From Piezodorus guildinii (taxonomy: Eukaryota > Arthropoda > Insecta > Hemiptera > Pentatomidae), in assembly GCA_023052935.1 (NCBI GenBank), contig CM041292.1:116742936-116806935 (forward strand): a stretch of DNA of 64,000 nt, written 5' to 3'. Each line of letters opens with the position of its first letter. Positions within the stretch are counted from its first letter, which is position 1. The notes below the pieces were generated by a model, which made no database searches, had not been told where the DNA came from, and saw only the letters and a program-made list of their open reading frames with translations. The position numbers and the translations under genes were made by a program. Of this stretch, positions 1-10,997 are shown piece after piece.

Positions 1-1320
1 CTGTTCGTTGACTGTTGGCTTGTGAAGGTCTGTATGTAAAGTAGTGTTGCTAACGTACCGTTGTGATAGTACCGTTGTAATAGTCCTAAAAGTTTTGGAA
101 TGAAAAATTTGAATTTTACGTATGTGTCTTTTTGGCAGTGCCGTATATCTGGGAGGCGTAAGTCTAAATGGGCTTCAGTCGGTAAGTGTAAGTGTTTAGT
201 TTATTTTCAAGTTTTAATTTTGAGCGTCTTGAGAGTAGTGAGTATAAAAGTTTTAGTCTTTTGTTTAGTGTTATCTGTTTGTTCCTGATGTGTAGGATCA
301 ATGTCATTCTTCTTTCGAATGTCAAACCGAGATATTTTATTGTGTCTGTCTGTGGAATTTAGATGTTGTCAAGATATACTAGGAGGCAGATATTATTTAA
401 AAACATATATTCTAGTTTCAATCTTATACATTTAAAACGTATAATATAAAGCATGATAAAATAAATCAGATTCTAACATTATATATGATTGAGACGTCCG
501 AAAGGAATATACCTATCCCAGGAAATTTCACAGGAAGCGTCAAAATCTCTCATTAAACTATTATTGAACCAATTTAGTTGAATCATTTGTCCAAAATACT
601 GAACCTTATTTTCAAGTTATGGAAGGAAATGTTTTTTTATGATTTGAAATAAAGTGTGATGTGTAATTAAACGGTTTTGAAAAGATCTAATTTTCGAACT
701 TGTTTTTAAACGAGCTGTGAGTTTTTTATTTAAACCTGATGAGGACTTTCACTATAAATAATCGATTAGAATATAATGGAAATCGTCGTCCAAATTATTG
801 ATGATTAGGAATAATTTTCCTAGCATTTATTAAAATGTTTAGAATATAATAGAACTAAGAATCAAGAATATGAGTAACGCTTTCACTATATATGAAGATC
901 TGTACTATATATGTTTTAGGTTGGCGCAAAAAAATGAGATAGGACAACAAGAAAAGATAATAGGGCAGCAAAATTAATCACTTTTTTTTTCACTATAAAT
1001 TACCAGTATATTACTGATTTCCAGTAAAACTACTTGTTTTTTTGTTTTTTAATGATTAAATGAAATGTTCTCCTAATTTTCACTATGTTTAAAAATTGTT
1101 CATATTTTCATCTTTCCAGTTAATATTTTCTTTTATATCTTAATTTTTTATTATTTATTATTTATTTTTTTTTTTTTTTACATTCTCATAAAATTGCTTC
1201 TTCCAGACCTTAAATTCAGAATATGCTAAGAGAGTGGTTCCTATGATAATATAGCGGCTCAAGCTGGTTTGGGCATATCCATTATTAAAGATATAACAGT
1301 TAGCGACTAAGTGTTACCGC
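1..1320. other. AT-rich stretch, no gene seen
   Basis: No recognisable coding sequence or RNA gene. A 62-codon frame at 100-288 resembles no family I know. At about 918-945 there is a short sequence reminiscent of a mariner inverted-repeat end, but it has no partner. A 15-bp T run lies near 1165-1180. Confidence 0.4.
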
Positions 1321-1500
1321 ATAGTGATTAAGGAAGAGTGTTCCTGCAGTAACGCTATTAATGACCCCCTCCCCAAGATGGCCACCGTTAATTAGGACGG
1401 CTGTGGAGTTATTGTGAAGGGGCCTCCTGAATATTTGATGCGGCTCTTCTCTGCATCCACACAACCTCATCTCAGCCGCTGTTACGCCTTCTTTCCTACC
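1321..1500. promoter_or_regulatory. GC-richer island with TAAT motifs
   Basis: The base composition rises sharply above its AT-rich surroundings. The segment contains ATTAATGA and GTTAATTAGG homeodomain-type sites set in non-repetitive sequence. There is no open frame and no match to the repeats in this window. It could be a conserved non-coding regulatory element; this is inferred from composition only. Confidence 0.2.
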
Positions 1501-2740
1501 CTGCCAAATTCAGTCCACCTCTTCTAAGTTTCTTGCTTATCTATCTATCTTATACTGAACGTATACACTCTCACAAAAAGCATCGAATACTGATGGATCT
1601 AATTAGTTTCAGAATTATTTTTAATCCATCGGAGGATAGTCTAGATTCATTCCATAGTTACTGAATACTGCCTAGACCATAAAGAATCTCTACTGCGACA
1701 CTGCGGTAGGAAGTAGCCTCCCATAAAAAACAGTTTCTATGGAAAGTAAGGTTTTTATCTTATTAGTAATTGTCAAACAATATTTATCAAAAATCATTGG
1801 CATTAAAGATTAAAGTAACCTAGAACACAAACAAATTTATTGTGAAGAGAAAAAAAAGTACTTGAGTACATGGGCCGGAGGCACATCAAGTTCAACCCGC
1901 TTTTCAGAAACATCACACCACCACTTAGGCATGGGAAGGCATTGTCCCTTTGGTCCACGTTCTGGCCGAAGATACAGCGGTCTGGACCCATGATATTCTG
2001 AAGGCCTGGAAGATGGTCCCTTCCCACCCAGTTTAGTTTGAGGCAAAAGCCTACACTTTCAGCTACTACATGGTGTGGACTTAGCAATAAAATACCTCAA
2101 AAAGTATTGTAAGTTCTTGCAAGACCTGTGACTGTTATTATTAGCTTTGCAAGTGTTATAAATTTGATTGTTATGTCAAATAAAGAAGATTAGAATAAAC
2201 AAATAAAAATAGCCACATCATATAAACAGAGAAAAAGTAATTTATTCTATCTTATATGACAACAAAACGTCTTAAAGAATAATTAATATTGCATACATTA
2301 CTGCCCAAGTGAAACATAAATTAACGTAAAATTCGGAATTAGAACGTTGGTATATTGCTAATCACTACCAATCTGTTGTTGAAAATTGGAGTTAATGTTA
2401 AATGCCTATTATACTGAATTGTAGATGTATCAGTTAATTCGATTCTACAATTGTTACAGAGTCAAGTGCCTACGACATTAAGTTCTTTGATGCGATCGTC
2501 TCCTACTTCAATATCTGACTATCTTAACTTTCTGCTTCCTCTTCTCCTTGTTCAAAGGATTGGCTTTGTAAACAATATTTCGTTCGAAGGTATAACAGCT
2601 ATAAAATATATTTTATTTAGAGATTTTAAGTCATTAACACTTACATAGTACATAATGTTTACAAATCATATTCTTCTAAGGATTAGAATGGAAGGATTCC
2701 AGTAAACTGTCATTTGTAAACATTCCTTTACGGTAATTTG
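1501..2740. other. AT-rich stretch with one unrecognised short frame
   Basis: A 94-codon frame on the minus strand (1803-2087) covers a somewhat GC-richer patch, and a second minus-strand frame overlaps it. I recognise neither product. The patch may be an old transposon or pseudogene remnant, since both frames are about equally open. The rest is AT-rich without visible structure. Confidence 0.3.
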
Positions 2741-3859
2741 CACTTCTTTTTTTTTATTTATTTTTTTTTTTTTTGGCTGGATCGTTGTTCTTAATGTTTT
2801 TTTTTAAACATATTTTATTCATATTTACAACTTTACATAATATACTACAACAAGTAAATAAGAAATACAAGAATTTTGGCAAGTGTTCTTCCACTGGATA
2901 GTTTTTGTCAAGACTTATAACTAGATAATAACAAACAGACCAGGCTGGTTTCAGCCTAAAGTATATATTATTTATAATATAACAATATATATTTTTATAT
3001 AATCAATATACAGGGCTGATCAAAGCATCCTTGGCATAGGCCGAAACTTCGGATAGAGAAAAAAGAAATAAAAGGACCGTTGAGTGTAATATATGGATCG
3101 CCTCTTTATTTAAACAGAACCTAAAAATATATTTATTCACTCTAACAGATTATATATATATATATAATACAAATTAATTCAATGTTTATTTAATTTATGA
3201 GATCCCAAGGCCATCGTCTTTTTGCAAATCTAAAGATAGCAATTTAGTTTATGAGGTTTGAAGTGGAACGCCAGTAAATTAACTTTTTGCCACAAGAGGA
3301 ACGAAAAGGGGTTTCAATATAGTTCAACGTTACATTATCCTTGGCAAGGCTAAACACTATGTTGATGTGATGAGCATTCATATTTTTTTGTCTACTGATT
3401 TTCACCAAATCAAGTAAATACCAAATACTAGCTTAATTGACCTAAGATATACTTCTCGACAACTTCCTAAACCCCACTTCCAAAGGTATAAAGCCACTCA
3501 AATATTATAAAAATTATGACAATATAAACATTAGTTCAAATTATTATTGTTTTTACTATATAACAGCTGATCTTGAGGAAAAACCTTCTGCCTGGAAGAC
3601 TTGAAATCTGGACTGAGGCTAATGTAAAGAGCATCACTATTTCCTTTGGCGGGCCATGCACGGCCCTTGGGAGCGGATCAGGGTGATAATCCCCACTCCA
3701 GAGGCAGCAAAGTCTATGCAGCTTTTTTTTTCTTAGCTTTTTTTTTTTTTTTTTTTAACGCAGGACTTAATACTAAGCCACATTTAAAAAGAAATAAAAT
3801 ATGGAAAAAAAAAATCTATCGCTGTCTAGGACACGGTTAGATTTATTAAAACACTTGGC
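2741..3859. other. AT-rich, T-tract-rich spacer
   Basis: Contains T runs near 2748-2775 and 3735-3756. The stretch 2810-2900 loosely resembles the 3' flank of the jockey-like LINE fragment at 7250-7746. A small GC-rich patch lies at about 3645-3715. No gene was seen. Confidence 0.3.
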
Positions 3860-3871
3860 GAAAATTCATTT

Positions 3872-4170
3872 TTCATTTCGGGATCACTTGTAGCTGGGTG
3901 GCTAGCGTAACAGCCTCCCATGCTAAAGGTCACGGGTTCAAACCCGCAGGTGCTCCTAGGATTTTTTAATGGGAGTAAAAAATCCTTAGTTACGCCGTCC
4001 TTCGGAGGGGACGTTAAAAGGTGGTCCCGAGCCTGTGCGATGTCAGGTACTCGTTAAAGATCCCTATCCTAATAAAACCTGGATAGGCAAAATTTAGGAC
4101 TCCCACTGTAGCATCGTCCGATTAGCCTTAGTAGCATAAAGTGACGTTAAATAAATAAACATCATCATCA
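3872..4170 (+). mobile_element. SINE1 copy 1, tRNA-derived SINE
   Basis: A 12-bp direct duplication, GAAAATTCATTT, flanks the element at 3860-3871 and 4171-4182. The head is tRNA-like, with an A-box-like GCTGGGTGGCTAGCG and a B-box GGGTTCAAACCC. A body common to all four copies follows, and the tail is TTAAATAAATAAAC plus ATC repeats. A conserved hairpin sits at 3959-3985, with arms GGATTTTTTA and TAAAAAATCC around a 7-nt loop. The central part (CTTCGGAGGGGACGTTAAAA) resembles, from memory, a central domain shared by many invertebrate SINEs; I could not check this. It is non-coding and would be transcribed by RNA polymerase III. Confidence 0.85.
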
Positions 4171-4182
4171 GAAAATTCATTT

Positions 4183-5068
4183 CTTATAATGTAAAACAGA
4201 ACCTCAAAGCGTAACAGCATTCAATATAATAAAAGTAACAAGTATGACCAATCGATCACTCTAACCAAATTTCCATCCTTCCTTCCGTCCGTTCATCTTT
4301 CATTAATAAACTTTTTAATGTTTATTCTTCTTTAAAACTCATTTATGTTGATTCTTAAAAAAAAAAAAAAAAAGAAGAAACATTTATATGATAGAAGGCC
4401 TAAATAAGAATATAAACGCAGATAACGAAATAATAAAAAACATTTATATATATTTTTAATTATTGACAATCGCGGTAGTTTCCATTTTGTTTATCTAGTT
4501 AAAAAGGTAAACTGGTATACAAATAGGTGCAGGTTAAGATTGCGTGCTTGTAATATAAGGCATGGATAAGATTAAAGTTGACAACAAGGGCGATATTCCT
4601 GTGACAGTAGAAGAGACATTATCTATAAAGGAAATGGTTAGTGATTGACCTGAGTTAATTGAGCAAGTCAAACAGCAATCTGGCCCGGAGCGTCGCCAGC
4701 GGCTGCTACAAAGCGGCCCTTCCGATCCCCATCAATAATTCCAAAGCAAATTTGAGGCTTTCTAGGACCTCTACAACTTCTCCCAAACTGCTCTAGATCT
4801 TAACCGCCAGGCATAGTCCCAGGCCTCTCTTCAACCATTTCCAATAATTTTGTTCAATAGTTGTTATAGGGCTCCTATCAATAATCAGAAATTTTCTTCT
4901 CTTTAGATTTACGCTTATCCTACCTATCACTTATTAGCCTATTTATGGAACCATACTAACATAAAAATAAATATATTCCAAGCGTTTTACATCAATGCAT
5001 TAAATTTTCAAATGAAATAATATATCATAAAAAATAAATTGTTTTTGTGAATTATCCTTTTAATTAAA
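4183..5068. other. AT-rich stretch, no gene seen
   Basis: Only short frames and A/T tracts are visible. A modestly GC-richer patch at about 4670-4820 contains no recognisable protein signature. Confidence 0.35.
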
Positions 5069-5288
5069 AAATCTGGTGCGGTAACACGCGACTTTCTCTT
5101 ACCTCGGCGGTAAAAATCGATTAAAATTAAAAAAAGTTGAAGTTAATTTAAATAAAAAGTTTATTTATTTTCGTTGGAAGCATATGATTTAGATTAAATA
5201 ATACAAAAATAATGCTACGTATAATAATCAGTAATAAGATTATGCCCTATTTGTCGCTTTACATTACCTTTTACAACTTTGTATACAA

Positions 5289-5436
5289 TAGGGGTACTCA
5301 CTACGTTTGCTATAGCATGCTATTTGTGTTATTTTGCTAAACCCGTCAGTTTCTACAGTTATTTCCTGTATAAAATTGATGGGTTTAGCACAATAGCGCA
5401 AATAGTATGCTATAACAAACGTAGTGAGTACCCCTA
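5289..5436. mobile_element. hAT-type MITE, copy 1
   Basis: A 148-bp foldback element that begins TAGGGGTACTCACTACG and ends with the inverted complement. The terminal inverted repeats are about 55 bp and nearly perfect, around a core of about 40 bp. The flanking octamers GTATACAA and ATATACAA match at 7 of 8 positions. The TAGGGG start and 8-bp duplication fit hAT-superfamily MITEs. It is inserted in an R1 repeat. A half copy (one arm only) lies at about 5562-5589. Confidence 0.7.
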
Positions 5437-5561
5437 ATATACAATATTTGAAGAAATACAAGGGATCAGTATATGAAGTTTATAAGGAAAATTATTTACA
5501 GAAGTCAAATAACTTTTAAACTGGGGGAGCACCGCCCTTCGTGCCATTTATTTATTTTAGT

Positions 5562-5589
5562 ACTATAGCAAACGTAGTGAGTACCCCTA
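5562..5589. mobile_element. Solo arm of the hAT-type MITE
   Basis: The sequence ACTATAGCAAACGTAGTGAG followed by TACCCCTA is identical in type to the right arm of the MITE at 5289-5436, without a partner arm. It is a truncated or recombined copy about 130 bp from the complete one. Confidence 0.6.
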
Positions 5590-6260
5590 ATATAACATTT
5601 TTCCTAAAATCTTTAGCTTTCTTCCGGTATATTATACTTCTATGTGGCTGTTCTCATGTTCAGAAAACAAAAAATTTCTTATTTTAATACATAATATTAA
5701 AGCCCAATAATTTTTATATCGATATAGTGAGTTTGTTCAAAATCGTTAGAGCCGTTTTTGAGAAAATCATAAAAAGGTGCAAAATGCATGGGTTTAAGTA
5801 GCCCTTTCGATCAACCGTTTTTTATTGAAAAACTTGCTGTAAGGTCTCAGGCATATAGTTGTCTGAAATTTCAGTTTCGTACTTTTTTTTCGTTTTTACG
5901 CCACACTTACAACACACACACACACACACACAAAACAGAATTTTTTCGGGACATGGATATTTAGACTCAGAGGACCTTAAAACGTGCATTTCCGTTGAAA
6001 ACTTAAATTAGAAAATTTTCACGATCGCAACACTTTCTCTTACCATATATTTTTTTGATATTCGTAACATTTTGTTGACGAAAACACTTCTAGTACAATA
6101 GAACTTAGGGATACTGGGTTGGCTTATTCATTATTAGGAAATTGTATCAAAATGTCTTTTATAAAATTCGTTTAAAAATCCCTCTGATTCATCCAGAAAA
6201 CATGAGGAAATAGACAACATTCAAAACATATCTTTCAATCTGATCGTAATGTCCTGATGG

Positions 6261-6639
6261 GGCATATAGGGAAAGTTATTGTAGATTTCAAGAATAAATT
6301 TATTCAAATTAAACAGTTATATTCTTTGGTTATCAGTAATAATAATTTCAATTAGGCAAATACTGGTCAGTCTTAGTATAGTACCTCAGTTTTTCATTTG
6401 TGACAGAAAATTTATTGATAAATCCCCTTCAACAGATCTTGTATTTAATAAAACGAAACTCTTTTCTCTTGAATCAATCATATCTAGAGAAAATAACAGA
6501 GCGTCGACAATACAACAAGTAAATATATGTTATGTAGAGGTATTATTGAAACCACAGCTTCCACTTCAATGGCAAACTGAATGTCATTAATTAGTCAAAA
6601 CAAGGCAGCATATCTGATATCATTCTCCCTGTTTATCGG
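6261..6639. other. AT-rich stretch, no gene seen
   Basis: No frames of note and no match to the repeats catalogued in this window. Confidence 0.35.
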
Positions 6640-7110
6640 AACCGAAGAAAATACACGGGTGTTCAATTTGCGGAGAAGACAACGGTCTGACACTTAAATA
6701 TTTGATGGAGGGACTCTAAAAATATGCAACCGTTTGGAGACGGCTTCGACCAGAGCGGCCGTGCATGCAGACCATTACGGAGGCCTTTGTAGGGCCCGAG
6801 CTGGGCGGTGAAACTTTAATGCCCTATCGTCCGCTTATTTATTCAGACTTCCTTAGCAATTACACCACTGCACGCAACTTATAAATGTCCCTTTCCCAAA
6901 GTCCTTAGCCATTCAGCTATCGTGTCTCCCTTAAACTCATAATCGTGGGCGGGACTCTTATCACGACACTGTGTCTACTTAGAGGCAAAATGGTGTCGCT
7001 CCTAAGAATAATACCGGCTCATTATAACCAATCACGAAAGGGAGGACAGTATTTGCATCAGAGGAGACCGTCCAATGGCTGTTGTAACTTGTACAATTGA
7101 CTTCAGGTCT
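6640..7110. promoter_or_regulatory. GC-richer island
   Basis: A long, non-repetitive, GC-rich block with runs such as GAGCGGCCGTGCATGCAGAC and TTTGTAGGGCCCGAGCTGGG. It has no open frame and no similarity to the mobile elements here. It could be a conserved regulatory element or an untranslated exon; only composition supports this. Confidence 0.2.
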
Positions 7111-7249
7111 TGAATAGAGTAGCTATTACATGCATTTGCTATTGCGGTAAATAGCTTTTGAATATTCTATTTAGAACTTCTACGAGCGAATTTTAGTTAA
7201 GTCCATAAAACTTGAACAGAATATTAAATATCTTTTCAATATTGAACTG

Positions 7250-7746
7250 AAAGGAATTTTATAAATATACCGTATTTTTATTTAAGGAAATTTACAACTG
7301 TATTAACAACAAGTACAATACAAAAAGTAAATAGGCTTGGTATATGATTAGAACACATGATAGTCCTGTGAAGAAACTACCTATTGGTAGCACTCCAAAG
7401 TCATTTTATGGTAGATGGTCTCTTGGCCATATTTTAAGGAGGGAATAGATATGGAAGAGAGGTCACGATTAAGCGGGTTTGAGTGGGCAGGGAGTTTTGA
7501 ATGAAAAGAGGTATATCTGTAACGGGTCAAGTCTTCAAGAAATAGGGTATTTAGGTCTTTATAGATGATTTTATTGTTAACAAAGTAAGGAGCATTGAGG
7601 ATTTTTCGAAGGATTTTGGACTGCAAGGATTGGATGCGAGAGGAATGCGATGGTTTAATAGACCCCCATAGCTCAATGCAGTAGTATGAGGATTCCATGT
7701 TAGGCGTTTTTGTCGAGGTGGTGTCCAAAGTACCGGATCTGTTCAA
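7250..7746 (-). pseudogene. Jockey-like LINE, C-terminal reverse-transcriptase fragment and 3' end
   Basis: A minus-strand frame of about 121 codons (7381-7746) reads as the region downstream of the RT domain in jockey-clade LINE ORF2. It contains YCIELWGSIKPSHSSRIQSL followed by QSKILRKILNAPYFVNNK, the ELWG...RIQSLQSKILRxIxNAPxxVxN signature. The frame ends near 7381 and an AT-rich 3' region continues to about 7250. Relatives lie at 33120-33460 (minus) and 20235-20345 (plus), and an upstream RT segment of the same type is at 23545-23740. Everything 5' of this point is missing, so it is a typical 5'-truncated dead copy. Confidence 0.8.
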
Positions 7747-7749
7747 CAG

Positions 7750-8126
7750 GAGTTAGCAGGATCTTGTTAATGAACGCGGTAGAGCAGGAAGTCATAGGTT
7801 TGAGTTAAGGTAATTTAATGGGATTTGTTAGGATTTATTTTAATTCTCCAGTTTTGACATCAACTCCAATGGCTGATAATATACCGTATTTAAAATAGAG
7901 TATATGAAACCTTGATTTTTAGACTGCCTTACCAAATATGCAGACATTTTTATTTCATTATTCAATTAAGGTTATTCTTAATAATTTTAAGCATTAGACA
8001 GTTGTTTGACTAGCCTTCAAAAATTGACATACCAGTATTTACCAAAACTGCGATAATTGGGAAAAAAGTCAACAAAAATCCGTTTCGGCATCATAAAAAT
8101 TTCGTTAATTTCTACAGGGATATTAT
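7750..8126. other. AT-rich spacer, no gene seen
   Basis: No coding signature. The first ~50 bp may still be decayed LINE sequence continuing upstream of the preceding fragment. Confidence 0.3.
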
Positions 8127-8130
8127 TTAA

Positions 8131-8959
8131 CCTTTAACTGGTAAGTTGGGGTCTACAGGATCCTAGGCCTCTTTAAAGTTTCGTGAATCCCACTTTCTCG
8201 ATCCGATTGGCTTGTGAAAACCCGACATTTCCTGTCTCGACCTGATTGTAATATAGTCTTCTTTTGTCAGTTTTTATCCGGCATTGCTGTAGGCCAGTGT
8301 TAGGGTCCTATAGACCCCACCTCACTAGTACTGTTCGGATTTATTGAAAGTCGGTTTTTTCAATTTATTGAAAGAAATGTCTCGTGATCGAGTTATTTTA
8401 CGCACATTTTTAATTTCATTAAGTAGCTGGGATCATCTTTCTTACAGGATCACATGACCAGACGGTCAGAAAATCCCGGGAGCTTCGGTTTGAAGCTCAA
8501 TCATTATTAGGGGAAAAGCCCAGAAGAATCTAACACATATAGTCAGGAGGCCCCTCCGAAAAAAGGAGATGTTATTTTTGTCCAAGAAACAAGGATAGGA
8601 AGCCATCTATAGTTTATATTAAATGTGAAGAAAATATCTGTAGACAATGTTCGGTTTCCTATTGCAAAAACTGTTCTTAATTTTAGCTGTGTATATTTTC
8701 CTTAAAATATAAAAGTTTCATTTTTTTAATCATCTTCTGTTTTTTAAGTATAATAAACTTCAAGATAAGGACTTGTTTATATATTATTTTACAAATATTT
8801 TCATTGATTAAAATATAACATTAAAAAAAAAAAAAATTAACGTAATTTACAAGAATAGACGATTCTAGATATTTCAGGATTTAAAAAAAATGACGTCTGG
8901 GGTCTGAGAGACCCCACTTCATCAATTTTGAATATAAATTTCACCGCACCAGTCAAAGT
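8131..8959 (+). mobile_element. piggyBac-like element, internally deleted
   Basis: TTAA tetranucleotides border the element at 8127-8130 and 8960-8963, the piggyBac target site. The ends are CCTTTAACTGGTAAG on the left and, reverse-complemented, ACTTTGACTGGTGCG on the right, with CTTTRACTGGT shared. Repeated GGGGTCT...AGACCCC blocks occur just inside both ends (8155, 8308-8325, 8895-8912). Such GGTC/GACC blocks are common next to piggyBac termini. The 829-bp length is far below the ~2.3-kb norm. Only the C-terminal transposase exon survives (8567-8680). Confidence 0.7.
8567..8680 (+). pseudogene. piggyBac transposase C-terminal Cys-rich domain remnant
   Basis: The plus-strand frame starting at 8567 reads RCYFCPRNKDRKPS, then a Cys-rich segment with CEENICRQCSVSYCKNCS, and a stop. 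The spacing C-x2-C ... C-x6-C-x2-C-x4-C-x2-C matches the Cys-rich (RING-like) domain that ends piggyBac transposases and helps bind the element ends. The RCYFCP...KDRK opening is typical of that family. The frame is open for roughly 13 further codons upstream, but the DDD catalytic core is absent. It was found by reading, since it is only 37 codons. Confidence 0.75.
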
Positions 8960-8963
8960 TTAA

Positions 8964-9343
8964 GGAAAATAATACTCTTTAAAACTTTTAGTTGTCTTCT
9001 TTTCTAAGTAAATTTCGGGATGTTGCACTGGCAATATTTGTTGATATACCGTTTTAAACGTTTTTCTGTAGTCTGATCAAGCAATGACCAAGTGAATTAT
9101 GTACAATACGGCTTAGCCGGGTAAAAAGCACATTTGTGTGCTTGAATAATGAATCGAGAAGTCCTTAGTGTGAAAATAGGCGAAAATATTTATATGTACG
9201 AGTTAATATAATAATGAATTAATGTTCAAGGATAAGTCATGATGGAATGATTCGTGGGTCCAAAAACAGCATTTATCTTAGATAATTATACACTGAACAA
9301 AATTAGTAAAGTATATAATGACGACTTTTGGTGTTTTTTTTTT
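8964..9343. other. AT-rich spacer, no gene seen
   Basis: No coding or repeat signature recognised apart from poly(T) near 9335-9342, next to the SINE1 tail. Confidence 0.3.
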
Positions 9344-9625
9344 GTTTATTTATTTAAAGTCACTTTATCTTACTATGGCTAATCGGACGATACTACAGTG
9401 GGAGTCATAAATTAGGCCTATCTATGTTTTATTACGATAGGGATCTTTAACGAGTACCTGACATCGCACAGGCTCGGGACCAACCTCTTAACGTTCCCTC
9501 CGATGGACGACATGACTAAGGATTTTTACTCCCATTAAAAATTCCTAGGACCACCTGCGGGTTTGAACCCGTGACCTTTAGCATAGGAGGCTGTTATGAT
9601 AACCACCCAGCTACAAATGAGCCCG
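9344..9625 (-). mobile_element. SINE1 copy 2
   Basis: A minus-strand copy. The reverse complement starts GGGCTCATTTGTAGCTGGGT, has the B-box GGGTTCAAACCC and the shared GGTCCTAGG and ACGTTAAGAGGTTGGTCCCG blocks, and ends with TAAATAAATAAAC. The conserved hairpin has a substitution in one arm. Target duplications are not clear. Confidence 0.85.
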
Positions 9626-10678
9626 ATTTTAGGTGGTAATCGTTCTATATTCATGTATTATTTTTATTTAATTAATTAACTAAACACGTCTTTCCTTTAG
9701 TGTAAAAGATTGAAACGTAAAGTTGACTATTGGATAACGTTTCCCATTATGTTATATTTGCCAATAATCATCTGTTTAATATTATTTATATTTTATTTTA
9801 TGTTTAACATATGTATTTAATTATTAAGTATATTATGGAGGTTTTTGTTGTGATTTTTCCTGGTATAAAATAAACCTCCTTATAACGAAATTGACATTAG
9901 CAGTCAAAATTTTATAAATTTCACATATTTACATCTAATATTTATTAATATACATAAAATTAATTAATATAATGACTTAATCCTAACATTGAAAATAATT
10001 CATGTTAGGTACTAAACATTGAATCTGCATTTTTGAATACAAATATTTCTCTTATTCTTTTTTCCTATGACGTATTATGTAATGTTTATTTTTTTCTTTC
10101 ACATCAAAAAAAAAATCTGTGTTCGTCAAAGGTTTGTGTTAACTTTCAAGCAAAATACTTCAAAAGCCGGAATCACAATAACAAATATTAAACTTGTTTT
10201 TCTCCTAGAGATGTATTTGTATAGACTAAAAAAAAGGCACAGAAAGCGAATGATGAAACACTGCCTTAAAGGCATAAGCCAGAAAGATGTAATGGAATAT
10301 TCACTAGAGCTTAAATAGTTTATGTAGCTGTTTGGTGGACGGTCGGCTCCTGGTGAATATATTATGACGAACCGCAAAATTTCATTGAATCTATATCGAT
10401 GGTCAACGATTATAGTTATCCTTAATTTCCATCATATATTATAGATAGGATAAGGGCTTCTATAATACATCCACCACCTGTTCGCCCTTCCGAGCTTCAG
10501 CTGATGCAACTCTTGTGGCTGAGATTGTCGGTCACAATTGTTATTACAAATGTATTTGTAATAACAATAACCATTTAAAAGAAATAAAGTTAATATATTA
10601 ATGTATAAATTGAGTTAGTATGATATTCAAGAGGAAGAAAATTCTGCATATTTTTTATAGGCTGCGTATAAAAAACTT
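9626..10678. other. AT-rich stretch, no gene seen
   Basis: Overlapping frames of 83 codons on both strands (10067-10377) have low-complexity, Lys-rich or Ile-rich products and no family resemblance. A slightly GC-richer patch at 10460-10530 is unexplained. Confidence 0.35.
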
Positions 10679-10830
10679 TTGCCATAACAACAACCCATGA
10701 AGGGGCTTGGAGGTGAACCACCGTGTAAGGAGGTGATTTAGCTGACATAATATCAAACCGCCAGGTTCTTCTACTTCAAAGGAAACCTCATTTATAGATG
10801 CTCGCTGAACCTGACTCTTGACACGATCTA
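10679..10830 (-). mobile_element. SINE2 fragment (3' part)
   Basis: AACAACCCATGAAGGGGCTTGG and the following sequence match, with substitutions, the 3' region of the full SINE2 at 51467-51783 (CTACAACCCATGAAGGGTCT). The tRNA head is not present. Confidence 0.5.
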
Positions 10831-10997
10831 CGATTAATTAATTGGTATATAATATTACTAATAAACATTTATTCTGTTACGGGCAGATTCCAATTCAGGG
10901 CCTTAAAATTATTAAAACGTAAAATTAGTAGTTTAAAGAAGTATAAGGACAATTTTGTAAAAATTAAGATACGTATAGAATAACAAATTTTTACTTT

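Larger units (their letters stand above)
5070..6260 (-). repeat. R1 interspersed repeat, copy A (interrupted by a MITE)
   Basis: Read on the minus strand, this matches the R1 copies at 10998-12190 and 59937-60860. It starts from the GAAAGTATTGCGATCGTG-type region (about 6000-6060), passes the (GT)n block at about 5911-5931 and the GGTATATTA block near 5625, and ends with the GTGTTACCGCACCAG-type end at 5070-5100. A flanking segment at 6060-6260 is also shared with 11040-11210. The hAT-type MITE at 5289-5436 sits inside it. I find no conserved reading frame, so this looks like a non-autonomous element of unknown class. Confidence 0.7.

Noticed and set aside
918..945. Mariner-like inverted-repeat end (TTAGGTTGGCGCAAAA)
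   Set aside because: No partner end, target duplication or transposase remnant was found nearby.
1803..2087. 94-codon minus-strand frame
   Set aside because: Two overlapping frames are both open and neither resembles a known protein, so no gene was called.
10067..10377. Overlapping 83-codon frames on both strands
   Set aside because: Low-complexity products in AT-rich DNA and no supporting signals.
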